This document shows positions 1 through 4,835 of a stretch of DNA of 7,167 nucleotides, piece by piece. Location of the stretch: positions 1 through 7,167 of the forward strand of contig CAMGAL010000109.1 of NCBI GenBank assembly GCA_946007445.1, written 5' to 3'. The notes below the pieces were generated by a model. It worked only from the letters and a program-made list of their open reading frames with translations. It was not told where the DNA came from and did not search any database. Positions within the stretch are counted from its first letter, which is position 1; each line of letters starts with the position of its first letter. The DNA is from an uncultured Mediterranea sp. (lineage in GTDB: Bacteria; Bacteroidota; Bacteroidia; Bacteroidales; Bacteroidaceae). The position numbers and the translations under genes are program-made.

Positions 1-1046
1 CCGCCCCGGCCCTCGCCGCCGGCACCCCCCCGCCCCGCACACTCGTCGAGCCCATCGTACGCCGCGCAGCCGACCTTGTCGATGAACTTGTGGATGGACT
101 CGGGCGAATAGCCGCGGCGGCGGAATCCGCAGAGGGTGGGCATTCGGGGGTCGTCCCAGCCGTTGACGAGGCCTTCCTTCACCAGCGTCAGCAGGTTGCG
201 CTTGCTCATCAGGGTGTAGCTGAGGTTCAGCTTGTTGAACTCATACTGGCGGGGGCGGTGATCCTGCAGGTCCTCGCCCTCCTTGAGCCAATCCACGAAG
301 AGGTCGTAGAGCGGACGGTGAACGACAAACTCCAGCGTGCAGAGCGAGTGGGTCACTCCCTCGAAGAAGTCGCTCTGGCCGTGGGCAAAGTCGTACATGG
401 GGTAGGCCTTCCAGGTGGTGCCGGTGCGGTGGTGCGGGTGCTTGATTATCCGGTAGATGATGGGGTCGCGGAAGTGCATGTTGGGATTGGCCATGTCAAT
501 CTTGGCGCGCAGCACCATAGCTCCCTCTTCAATCTCAGCACTGTTCATTTTCTGGAACAGCTCCAGATTCTCGGCAATGGGGCGGTTGCGGTAGGGGCTC
601 TCCACGCCCGGCTGGGTGGGGGTTCCCTTCTGCGCCGCTATTTGTTCGGATGTCTGTTCGTCGATGTAGGCTTTCCCCTCCTCGATGAGCCGGATGGCGA
701 AGTCCCACAGCTGCTGGAAGTAGTCGGAGGCGTAGTATTCGTTGCCCCACTGATAGCCCAGCCACTTGATGTCTTCCTTGATGGCTTCGACATATTCCAC
801 ATCCTCTTTGGTAGGATTCGTGTCGTCAAATCGCAAGTTGCACACGCCACCGTGGGCGGCCGCAATGCCGAAGTCTAGGCAGATGGCCTTGGCGTGGCCT
901 ATGTGCAGGTAGCCGTTGGGCTCGGGCGGAAAGCGGGTCTGTACACGTCCGTCGTTCTTACCCTCTCGGAGGTCGTTCTCCACAATTTGCTCAATGAAGT
1001 TCAGGCTTTTCTTTTCAGCCGTGGCTTCGCTTTTCATTTCTACCAT
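1..1046 (-). CDS. glnS: Glutaminyl-tRNA synthetase, N-terminal part (cut by window edge)
   Basis: Class I aminoacyl-tRNA synthetase that charges tRNA-Gln with glutamine in the cytoplasm. The reading frame is open from the ATG at 1046 to the left edge, giving 348 of an expected 550-600 residues. Seen in the translation: FPPEPNG at residues 39-45, the HIGH signature at 48-51 (YLHIGHAKA), the NLRFDDTNP block typical of GlnRS/GluRS, the YDFAHG segment, and MSK at 280-282, the GlnRS form of the KMSKS loop. The GlnRS-type [10 protein letters not shown] and [10 protein letters not shown] blocks favour GlnRS over GluRS. The anticodon-binding beta-barrel domains lie outside. ATG 1046 is preferred over the in-frame ATG at 1037 because a matching promoter sits upstream; the choice costs only three residues. 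Residues encoded by about 1-45 become Gly/Arg-rich and unlike the family, so that end may contain sequence errors. Confidence 0.96.
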   Translation of the reverse strand, partial: MVEMKSEATAEKKSLNFIEQIVENDLREGKNDGRVQTRFPPEPNGYLHIGHAKAICLDFGIAAAHGGVCNLRFDDTNPTKEDVEYVEAIKEDIKWLGYQWGNEYYASDYFQQLWDFAIRLIEEGKAYIDEQTSEQIAAQKGTPTQPGVESPYRNRPIAENLELFQKMNSAEIEEGAMVLRAKIDMANPNMHFRDPIIYRIIKHPHHRTGTTWKAYPMYDFAHGQSDFFEGVTHSLCTLEFVVHRPLYDLFVDWLKEGEDLQDHRPRQYEFNKLNLSYTLMSKRNLLTLVKEGLVNGWDDPRMPTLCGFRRRGYSPESIHKFIDKVGCAAYDGLDECAGRGGAGGEGRG

Positions 1047-1081
1047 ATCTTTATGCAATTATCGTTTTCTCTATGATGGCA

Positions 1082-1114
1082 CAAAAATACGACTATTTTT
1101 CGGTAGTAACCAAA
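1082..1114 (-). promoter_or_regulatory. Bacteroidetes-type promoter of glnS
   Basis: Read on the minus strand, TTTG (1114-1111) is followed by exactly 21 bases and then TATTTTTG (1089-1082). This matches the Bacteroides primary sigma consensus (TTTG at -33, TAnnTTTG at -7). It places transcription start near 1075-1078 and gives a leader of about 30 nt before the ATG at 1046. The match and spacing are seen directly; activity is inferred. Confidence 0.75.
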
Positions 1115-1154
1115 AAAAAGCCTATATTTGTCTGCGATTTGGCCAAAGAGATGA

Positions 1155-1190
1155 AATAAGACAGTTTTGTAACTGTTACAATATCTTATT
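1155..1190. repeat. Nested inverted repeats in the glnS/ribE divergent region
   Basis: The outer arms AATAAGA (1155-1161) and TCTTATT (1184-1190) are perfect complements. Inside lie two overlapping palindromes: ACAGTT/AACTGT (1161-1166 and 1171-1176, 4-base loop) and GTAAC/GTTAC (1169-1173 and 1175-1179). The inner and outer arms do not share one centre, so this is not a simple hairpin. It lies between the divergent promoters, so an operator is possible, but AT-rich DNA also produces short palindromes by chance. Confidence 0.4.
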
Positions 1191-1218
1191 AAAAAATATG
1201 TTATCGAACATGTATTTT
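1191..1218. repeat. Imperfect inverted repeat abutting an orphan promoter
   Basis: ATGTT (1198-1202) and AACAT (1207-1211) flank the tetrad ATCG. The symmetry continues imperfectly outward into an A run (1191-1196) and a T run (1215-1219). It ends two bases before the TTTG element at 1221, the usual place for an activator or repressor site. Operator function is inferred from position and symmetry only. Confidence 0.35.
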
Positions 1219-1220
1219 TA

Positions 1221-1253
1221 TTTGGTGGGTACCTCAAAAAGGCTTTATCTTTG
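1221..1253 (+). promoter_or_regulatory. Bacteroidetes-type promoter driving an ORF-less unit
   Basis: TTTG at 1221-1224, a 21-base spacer, then TATCTTTG at 1246-1253, a perfect fit to the Bacteroides TTTG/TAnnTTTG promoter. Transcription should begin near 1257-1261. No ATG occurs between there and the terminator at 1315-1348, so the promoter appears to drive a short non-coding transcript or an attenuated leader. Confidence 0.75.
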
Positions 1254-1257
1254 CAGC

Positions 1258-1348
1258 GTTATCCTGAAAACAATCTTTTTACCTTAAGAAAAAACTAATA
1301 CCTATTGAAAACTGAAAAAGGGTGCTTTGTGAAAAGCGCCCTTTTTTT
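1258..1348 (+). ncRNA. Candidate small RNA (about 90 nt) or attenuated ribE leader
   Basis: A near-consensus promoter (1221-1253) and an intrinsic terminator (1315-1348) bracket about 60 A-rich bases without an ATG or any ORF. The body holds three variants of one short motif, roughly (A/T)CCT followed by GAAAAC or AAAAAAC: TCCTGAAAAC near 1262, ACCTTAAG followed by A-rich sequence near 1281, and ACCTATTGAAAAC near 1300. The simplest reading is an independent trans-acting sRNA. The alternative is a premature-termination leader for ribE, whose ATG lies 108 bases past the terminator. A second promoter at 1360-1390 makes that reading less necessary. No known RNA family was recognised. The 5' end is estimated from the promoter. 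Confidence 0.6.
1315..1348 (+). terminator. Intrinsic terminator of the small transcription unit
   Basis: GGGTGCTTT (1320-1328) pairs with AAAGCGCCC (1333-1341) through nine pairs including one G-U, closed by the tetraloop GTGA. A flanking A run (1315-1319) can extend the stem with the T tract at 1342-1348. Seven T residues directly follow the stem. No coding region ends nearby on this strand, so it terminates the unit starting near 1258. The A run would also give some U tract on the opposite strand, but no gene approaches from that side. Confidence 0.85.
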
Positions 1349-1380
1349 ATGCCCTTCTGTTGCATAAGACAGGGTGCTTT
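1319..1380 (+). repeat. 10-base direct repeat shared by terminator stem and ribE promoter spacer
   Basis: AGGGTGCTTT occurs exactly at 1319-1328 (5' arm of the terminator hairpin) and again at 1371-1380 (between the -33 and -7 elements of the ribE promoter). The terminator's 3' arm could therefore pair with either copy in a read-through transcript. This could be chance or a remnant of local duplication. Confidence 0.5.
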
Positions 1381-1390
1381 CGTACCTTTG
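1360..1390 (+). promoter_or_regulatory. Bacteroidetes-type promoter of ribE and the nitroreductase gene
   Basis: TTG at 1360-1362, 20 bases, then TACCTTTG at 1383-1390. Transcription would start near 1395-1397, giving a leader of about 60 nt that opens with the hairpin at 1395-1417. That leader is too short for an FMN riboswitch. Confidence 0.65.
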
Positions 1391-1394
1391 CATC

Positions 1395-1417
1395 GGCGCT
1401 TGTCAGCGACAAGTGCC
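1395..1417 (+). promoter_or_regulatory. Stable hairpin at the 5' end of the ribE leader
   Basis: GGCGCTTGTC (1395-1404) and GACAAGTGCC (1408-1417) form a 10-pair stem with one G-U and the three-base loop AGC. The stem begins almost exactly at the predicted transcription start. It is followed by an A/T-rich stretch without a T tract, so it is not a terminator. A 5'-terminal mRNA-stabilising stem, or a DNA operator just downstream of the promoter, are both possible. Confidence 0.5.
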
Positions 1418-1456
1418 ACACCTTGTTTTATATAGATAACACTTAATACATCGGAT

Positions 1457-2065
1457 ATGTTTTCTGGAATTGTAGAAGAATGTGCCACGCTGGTGGCTAT
1501 GGTGAAGGAACAGGAGAATGTGCATTTCACATTCAGATGCTCGTTTACGGATGAGCTGAAGATAGACCAAAGCGTGGCCCACAACGGCGTGTGCCTCACA
1601 GTGGTCAGCATCGACGGCGACACCTACGTCGTGACGGCGATGAAGGAGACCCTCGACCGCTCCAACCTGGGAGGCCTGCAGATAGGCGACGAGGTGAACG
1701 TGGAGCGCAGCATGATGATGAACGGACGGCTGGACGGACACATCGTGCAGGGCCACGTGGACCAGACGGCTCAGTGTGTGGCGGTGGACGACGCGGAGGG
1801 CAGCTACTACTTTACCTTCAGCTACGACTGCTCGCCCGAGATGGCCCGCAAGGGCTACTTCACTGTGGATAAAGGTTCTGTGACGGTGAATGGCGTCAGC
1901 CTCACCGTGTGCAACCCCACGGACCACACGTTTCAGGTGGCCATTATACCTTATACATATGAGCACACCAACTTCCACAACATCCGGGTGGGCAGTGTGG
2001 TCAATCTGGAGTTCGACATCATCGGCAAGTATCTGAGTCGGATGATGCAGCTTGTCAAAGCCTGA
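1457..2065 (+). CDS. ribE: Riboflavin synthase, alpha chain
   Basis: Catalyses dismutation of two 6,7-dimethyl-8-ribityllumazine molecules into riboflavin and a pyrimidinedione, the last step of riboflavin synthesis, in the cytoplasm. The 202 residues match the usual length of about 200. Two tandem lumazine-binding domains are visible. The first starts with MFSGIVEE (1-8) and includes SVAHNGVCLTV (39-49), VNVERS (80-85) and GRLDGHIVQGHVD (90-102). The second repeats the pattern with KGSVTVNGVSLTV (139-151), EHTNF (169-173) and NLEFDIIGKYL (183-193). The start is secure because MFSGIVE is the conserved N-terminus. The nitroreductase gene follows after 15 bases, so the two probably share a transcript from the promoter at 1360-1390. 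The other riboflavin genes are not in the window, and no FMN riboswitch is seen. The symbol ribE follows common usage (ribC in E. coli). Confidence 0.97.
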   Translation: MFSGIVEECATLVAMVKEQENVHFTFRCSFTDELKIDQSVAHNGVCLTVVSIDGDTYVVTAMKETLDRSNLGGLQIGDEVNVERSMMMNGRLDGHIVQGHVDQTAQCVAVDDAEGSYYFTFSYDCSPEMARKGYFTVDKGSVTVNGVSLTVCNPTDHTFQVAIIPYTYEHTNFHNIRVGSVVNLEFDIIGKYLSRMMQLVKA

Positions 2066-2080
2066 CTCAAAATCTGAAGC

Positions 2081-2623
2081 ATGATGATAGACTTTCTGCA
2101 ACTGGCCCGGATGCGCCAAAGCGACCGGGCGTACGACCCTCAGCGTCCCGTAGAGGACGAGAAACTGGAGCGTATTCTCGAAGCGGCCCGCTTGGCTCCC
2201 TCGGCTTGCAACGCGCAGCCCTGGCGATTTGTCGTCGTCAATCAGCCCGATCTGGCCCGGCAGGTGGGCAAGGCTACGGCCGGACTGGGCATGAACAAGT
2301 TTGCCAAGGATGCCCCCGTTCACATCCTGGTGGTGGAAGAGTCGATGAACATCACCTCGTTCCTCGGCTCCAAGATCAAGGACAAATACTTCCCGCTGAT
2401 AGACATCGGCATTGCCGCCGCCCACATCGCTCTGGCCGCCGAGGCCGAAGGATTGGGCTCCTGCATCCTGGGCTGGCTCGACGAGAAGCAGGTGAAGCAG
2501 CTGGTAGGCATTCCTCCGCAGAAGCGCCTGCTGCTCGACATCTGCATCGGATATTCCGCCAAGCCCAAGCGTCCCAAGTCGCGCAAGGCCAAAGAGAAGG
2601 TGGTGTCTTACAACCATTATTGA
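2081..2623 (+). CDS. Nitroreductase-family FMN oxidoreductase
   Basis: A short (180 residues) member of the FMN-dependent nitroreductase superfamily, whose members reduce nitro compounds, quinones or other acceptors with NAD(P)H. The physiological substrate cannot be told from sequence. Family features seen: the N-terminal RMRQSDRAY (10-18), contributing phosphate-binding Arg and Ser; LAPSACNAQPWRF (38-50), the FMN and substrate-pocket segment; and DIGIAAAHIALAAEAEGLGS (108-127), the long central helix and Gly-rich turn. The Lys/Arg-rich tail (161-173) resembles the PK.R.(S/P)... endings common in Bacteroidales homologues. Two ATG codons are adjacent (2081 and 2084) and either may be the start. 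It lies 15 bases after ribE, which fits co-transcription with a gene making its cofactor's precursor. It is followed by an inverted repeat at 2632-2665 that may end this transcript. Confidence 0.92.
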   Translation: MMIDFLQLARMRQSDRAYDPQRPVEDEKLERILEAARLAPSACNAQPWRFVVVNQPDLARQVGKATAGLGMNKFAKDAPVHILVVEESMNITSFLGSKIKDKYFPLIDIGIAAAHIALAAEAEGLGSCILGWLDEKQVKQLVGIPPQKRLLLDICIGYSAKPKRPKSRKAKEKVVSYNHY

Positions 2624-2631
2624 GAGTTTTT

Positions 2632-2665
2632 GGGCTTTTCGGTTGGAGAATTCGCCGAAAAGCCC
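2632..2665. repeat. 11-bp perfect inverted repeat enclosing the Nif3-gene promoter spacer
   Basis: GGGCTTTTCGG (2632-2642) and CCGAAAAGCCC (2655-2665) are perfectly complementary, with a 12-base loop. The left arm starts 8 bases after the nitroreductase stop, where a terminator would be expected. However, the right arm is followed by TACCTTTG, a -7 promoter element, rather than a T tract. The TTG -33 element is the first three loop bases. It could be a terminator stem for the upstream gene, an operator for the downstream promoter, or both. Confidence 0.7.
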
Positions 2666-2673
2666 TACCTTTG
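2643..2673 (+). promoter_or_regulatory. Bacteroidetes-type promoter of the Nif3-like gene
   Basis: TTG at 2643-2645, 20 bases, TACCTTTG at 2666-2673. Start of transcription is expected near 2679, giving a very short leader before the ATG at 2697. The right arm of the inverted repeat (2655-2665) fills the spacer up to the -7 box, so repressor binding or cruciform formation there would interfere with RNA polymerase. Confidence 0.65.
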
Positions 2674-2696
2674 CGCCAAATATACAGGCGAATCCC

Positions 2697-3479
2697 ATGA
2701 AGATAAAGGAGATTGTGAATGCCCTTGAACGTTTCGCGCCTCTGCCATTGCAAGACGATTATGACAATGCCGGCTTGCAAATAGGATTGACAGATGCGGA
2801 AGTGACAGGGGCTTTGTTGTGTTTGGACGTCACCGAACCGATTCTGGACGAAGCCATCGCCCTGGGTTGCAACCTAGTGGTGGCCCACCATCCGCTCATA
2901 TTCCGTGGATGCAAATCCATCACGGGCAAAAACTACATCGAGCGCTGCATTGCCAAGGCAATCAAGAACGACGTGGCCATCTATTGCGCCCACACCAATT
3001 TGGACAACGCGCTCCAAGGAGTGAGCTTCAGGATGGCAGACAAGATAGGGCTGGTCGATGTCAAAGTGCTGGCTCCCCAGCCAGGGGAAAACTCTGTCGG
3101 AGCCGGTGTGATTGGCCGGTTGGCCGAACCGCTCACCGAACTGGAGTTTCTCAAACACATCAAGAAAACTTTTGAAGTGGAATGTTTGCGCCACAACAAA
3201 CTGGCCGGCCGGGAAATCGAAACGGTGGCCCTCTGCGGTGGTGCAGGAGCTTTCCTGATGCAGACAGCTATCGACCAACACGCCGACGTTTTCCTGACCG
3301 GAGAAATCAAGTACCACGACTTCTTCGGACACGAATCCGACATCCTGGTGGCCGAAATCGGACACTACGAAAGTGAGCAGTTCACCAAAGAAATCTTTGC
3401 AGACATACTCCGCACCCACTGTCCGGATGTCGAAGTGTTTGCAACCAAACTGAATACCAACCCAATTAAATATCTATAA
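2697..3479 (+). CDS. Nif3/YbgI-family dinuclear metal-centre protein (short form)
   Basis: Member of the Nif3-like (DUF34) family, proteins that form toroidal hexamers with a two-metal site per subunit. The biochemical role is unsettled; a GTP cyclohydrolase 1 type 2-like label is often carried over and is not supported here. Metal ligands match the family: His64 and His65 in VVAHHPLIF, Asp103 in HTNLDNA, His223 and Glu227 in GHYESE. Length is 260 residues, close to E. coli YbgI (about 247), so it lacks the insert domain of roughly 100 residues found in long forms. The frame is open upstream to 2643, but ATG 2697 is chosen because MKIKEIVNALE matches the usual family start and the upstream extension would overlap the promoter. 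The zinc-ribbon gene begins 6 bases after its stop, so the two are almost certainly co-transcribed. Confidence 0.94.
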   Translation: MKIKEIVNALERFAPLPLQDDYDNAGLQIGLTDAEVTGALLCLDVTEPILDEAIALGCNLVVAHHPLIFRGCKSITGKNYIERCIAKAIKNDVAIYCAHTNLDNALQGVSFRMADKIGLVDVKVLAPQPGENSVGAGVIGRLAEPLTELEFLKHIKKTFEVECLRHNKLAGREIETVALCGGAGAFLMQTAIDQHADVFLTGEIKYHDFFGHESDILVAEIGHYESEQFTKEIFADILRTHCPDVEVFATKLNTNPIKYL

Positions 3480-3485
3480 CAGATT

Positions 3486-4313
3486 ATGGCAAAAGAATCA
3501 AAAAAAGAACCTCAGGAACTGACCGTGGAGCAACGCCTGAAGACTCTCTTCCAGTTGCAGACCACCTTGTCGAAGATTGATGAAATCAAGACACTCCGAG
3601 GCGAACTCCCCTTGGAGGTACAAGACCTGGAAGACGACATTGCCGGTCTCAGTACCCGTATCGAACGCATCACCGCCGAAGTGGCTGAGCTGAAATCGAA
3701 CATCGCTACCAAGAAGGTAGAAATCGAGACAGCCAAAGCCTCTATCAGCAAATACAAAGAGCAGCAGGAGAATGTGAGAAACAACCGCGAGTATGACTTC
3801 CTGACCAAGGAGATTGAGTTCCAGACACTCGAAATCGAACTGTGCGAGAAGCGCATCCGCGAATTCTCGGCCCAGGAGGAAGAGAAGTCGCGCGAACTGA
3901 TCAGCAGCAACGAGCAGCTGGAGGAGCGCAAGAAGGACCTCGAAGTGAAGAAGAACGAACTGGATGAGATCATTTCGGAGACCAAGCAGGAGGAAGAGCG
4001 CCTGCGCGAAACATCCAAGATTCTGGAAACCAAGATAGACCCCCGCTTGCTGCAATCCTTCAAGCGAATCCGCAAGAACTCCCGCAACGGATTGGGCATC
4101 GTCTATGTGCAACGCGATGCGTGTGGCGGTTGCTTCAACAAGATTCCGCCCCAGCGTCAGCTTGACATCCGCTCACGCAAGAAGATCATCGTATGCGAGT
4201 ATTGCGGCCGTATCATGATTGACCCCGAACTGGCCGGTGTGACCATCGAGCACAAGGAGGAGCCGGTGAAGGAACGTTCGTCTCGCCGTCGCAGAACAAC
4301 AACAGCCGAGTAA
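3486..4313 (+). CDS. Coiled-coil protein with C4 zinc ribbon (zf-RING_7 / DUF164 type)
   Basis: A 275-residue cytoplasmic protein in two parts. Residues about 15-195 are charged heptad-like sequence with high Glu/Lys/Leu/Ile content, predicted to form a long antiparallel coiled coil, with the family block VRNNREYDFLTKEI at 97-110. Residues about 200-250 form a zinc ribbon with two Cys pairs, CGGC (213-216) and CEYC (237-240), and the IPPQRQLDIR segment between them. Homologues include H. pylori HP0958 (FlgZ) and chlamydial CdsZ, which act in flagellar or type III secretion; in non-flagellated Bacteroidales that role cannot apply and nucleic-acid binding is only a guess. The tail (259-275) is Lys/Arg-rich. 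It lies 6 bases after the Nif3-like gene, a pairing that recurs in many bacteria, and ends before the terminator at 4341-4382. Confidence 0.93.
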   Translation: MAKESKKEPQELTVEQRLKTLFQLQTTLSKIDEIKTLRGELPLEVQDLEDDIAGLSTRIERITAEVAELKSNIATKKVEIETAKASISKYKEQQENVRNNREYDFLTKEIEFQTLEIELCEKRIREFSAQEEEKSRELISSNEQLEERKKDLEVKKNELDEIISETKQEEERLRETSKILETKIDPRLLQSFKRIRKNSRNGLGIVYVQRDACGGCFNKIPPQRQLDIRSRKKIIVCEYCGRIMIDPELAGVTIEHKEEPVKERSSRRRRTTTAE

Positions 4314-4340
4314 GTTTTCGTCTTGGCCAATCGAATCTAT

Positions 4341-4382
4341 TTTGTAGGGAGGAGGACCTGGTTCTTCTCCCTACAAGTTTTT
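4341..4382 (+). terminator. Strong intrinsic terminator between convergent genes
   Basis: TTGTAGGGAG (4342-4351) pairs perfectly with CTCCCTACAA (4367-4376). Five more pairs inside (two of them G-U) give a stem of about 15 bp with a CCTGG loop, followed by GTTTTT at 4377-4382. It ends rightward transcription 28 bases past the zinc-ribbon stop. Its 3' arm and T tract overlap the last codons and the stop of the leftward gene (stop at 4373-4371). On the minus strand the stem is followed by AATAG, without a real T tract, so termination there would be weaker. Confidence 0.88.
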
Positions 4383-4835
4383 ATAGTTGGGTATTTCTGG
4401 TAAAAAGTCGTAACTTTGCTTTCCGTAGTTCATCCGACAGCAGTAGTGCTCCATTCCGTTGCTCACGATGAGATAATCCACCCTCAATACCATGTTGTAT
4501 CGGGTAATTTGGTCGAACACCGCTTGCGTAATCTTCACCTCCGATTTCTTGTATTCGATAATCATGCGTGCCGACAAATCGCGTCGGTAAAGCACAGTGT
4601 CGCACCGGCGCTTCATCCCATTCAGCACGACCTGCACTTCGTTGGCCATCAAGGCTTGCGGATAACCCTTTTGACGGATGAGGTAGTGGACAAAGTGTTG
4701 CCGTACCCACTCCTCGGGAGTCAGTGCCACATACTTGCGCCGCAGGATGTCGAAGACAAATGTCCGCCCCTCGCGTTGGCAAGTTCTAAGAGGAACAGGA
4801 GGCAAAGAAAGACGTTCCATGATGCTGATAACCAT
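4371..4835 (-). CDS. HsdR-N-like PD-(D/E)xK domain protein, coupled to holA
   Basis: A stand-alone 154-residue protein resembling the N-terminal nuclease domain of type I restriction R subunits (HSDR_N_2 type). It has no helicase domain, and no hsdM or hsdS is nearby. The family block DILRRKYVALTPEEWVRQHFVHYLI spans 29-53. Candidate nuclease residues are intact: Glu66, Asp79 in RCDTVLY, and Glu94-x-Lys96 in IIEYKKS, with Gln109 downstream in FDQITRYN. The fold implies Mg-dependent DNA cleavage, but no activity or target is known for this small form. The start is uncertain: ATG 4835 overlaps the holA stop as TGATG and suggests translational coupling; ATG 4820 (MERLSLPP) would also fit homologue N-termini; a TTG at 4838 is in frame. 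Its tight link to holA suggests a replication or repair role, which is inference. Confidence 0.85.
   Translation of the reverse strand: MVISIMERLSLPPVPLRTCQREGRTFVFDILRRKYVALTPEEWVRQHFVHYLIRQKGYPQALMANEVQVVLNGMKRRCDTVLYRRDLSARMIIEYKKSEVKITQAVFDQITRYNMVLRVDYLIVSNGMEHYCCRMNYGKQSYDFLPEIPNYKNL

Noticed and set aside
90..878. 262-codon open frame on the plus strand opposite glnS
   Set aside because: The minus strand here encodes clear GlnRS with the HIGH and MSK motifs. The plus-strand frame is rich in Val/Gly/Leu/His without recognisable domains.
1123..1130. TATATTTG as another rightward promoter -7 box
   Set aside because: It fits TAnnTTTG, but no TTG or TTTG lies 19-21 bases upstream, and no transcript end or gene fits it better than the promoter at 1221-1253.
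916..1287. 123-codon frame on the plus strand across the glnS start and intergenic region
   Set aside because: It runs antisense to the glnS 5' end and then through AT-rich intergenic DNA containing two promoters; no family resemblance and no upstream promoter.
1391..1456. FMN riboswitch upstream of ribE
   Set aside because: The leader from the nearest promoter is only about 60 nt, and neither it nor 1254-1390 shows the multi-stem conserved core of the RFN element.
1403..2698. 431-codon open frame on the minus strand opposite ribE and the nitroreductase gene
   Set aside because: Both genes on the plus strand have unmistakable family motifs. The antisense frame has low-complexity His/Val/Gly-rich sequence, resembles no family and has no promoter; it is a by-product of codon bias in GC-rich genes.
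4371..4835. Part of a type I restriction-modification system
   Set aside because: Only the small N-terminal nuclease-like domain is present. There is no helicase motor and no methylase or specificity gene, and the protein is coupled to holA.
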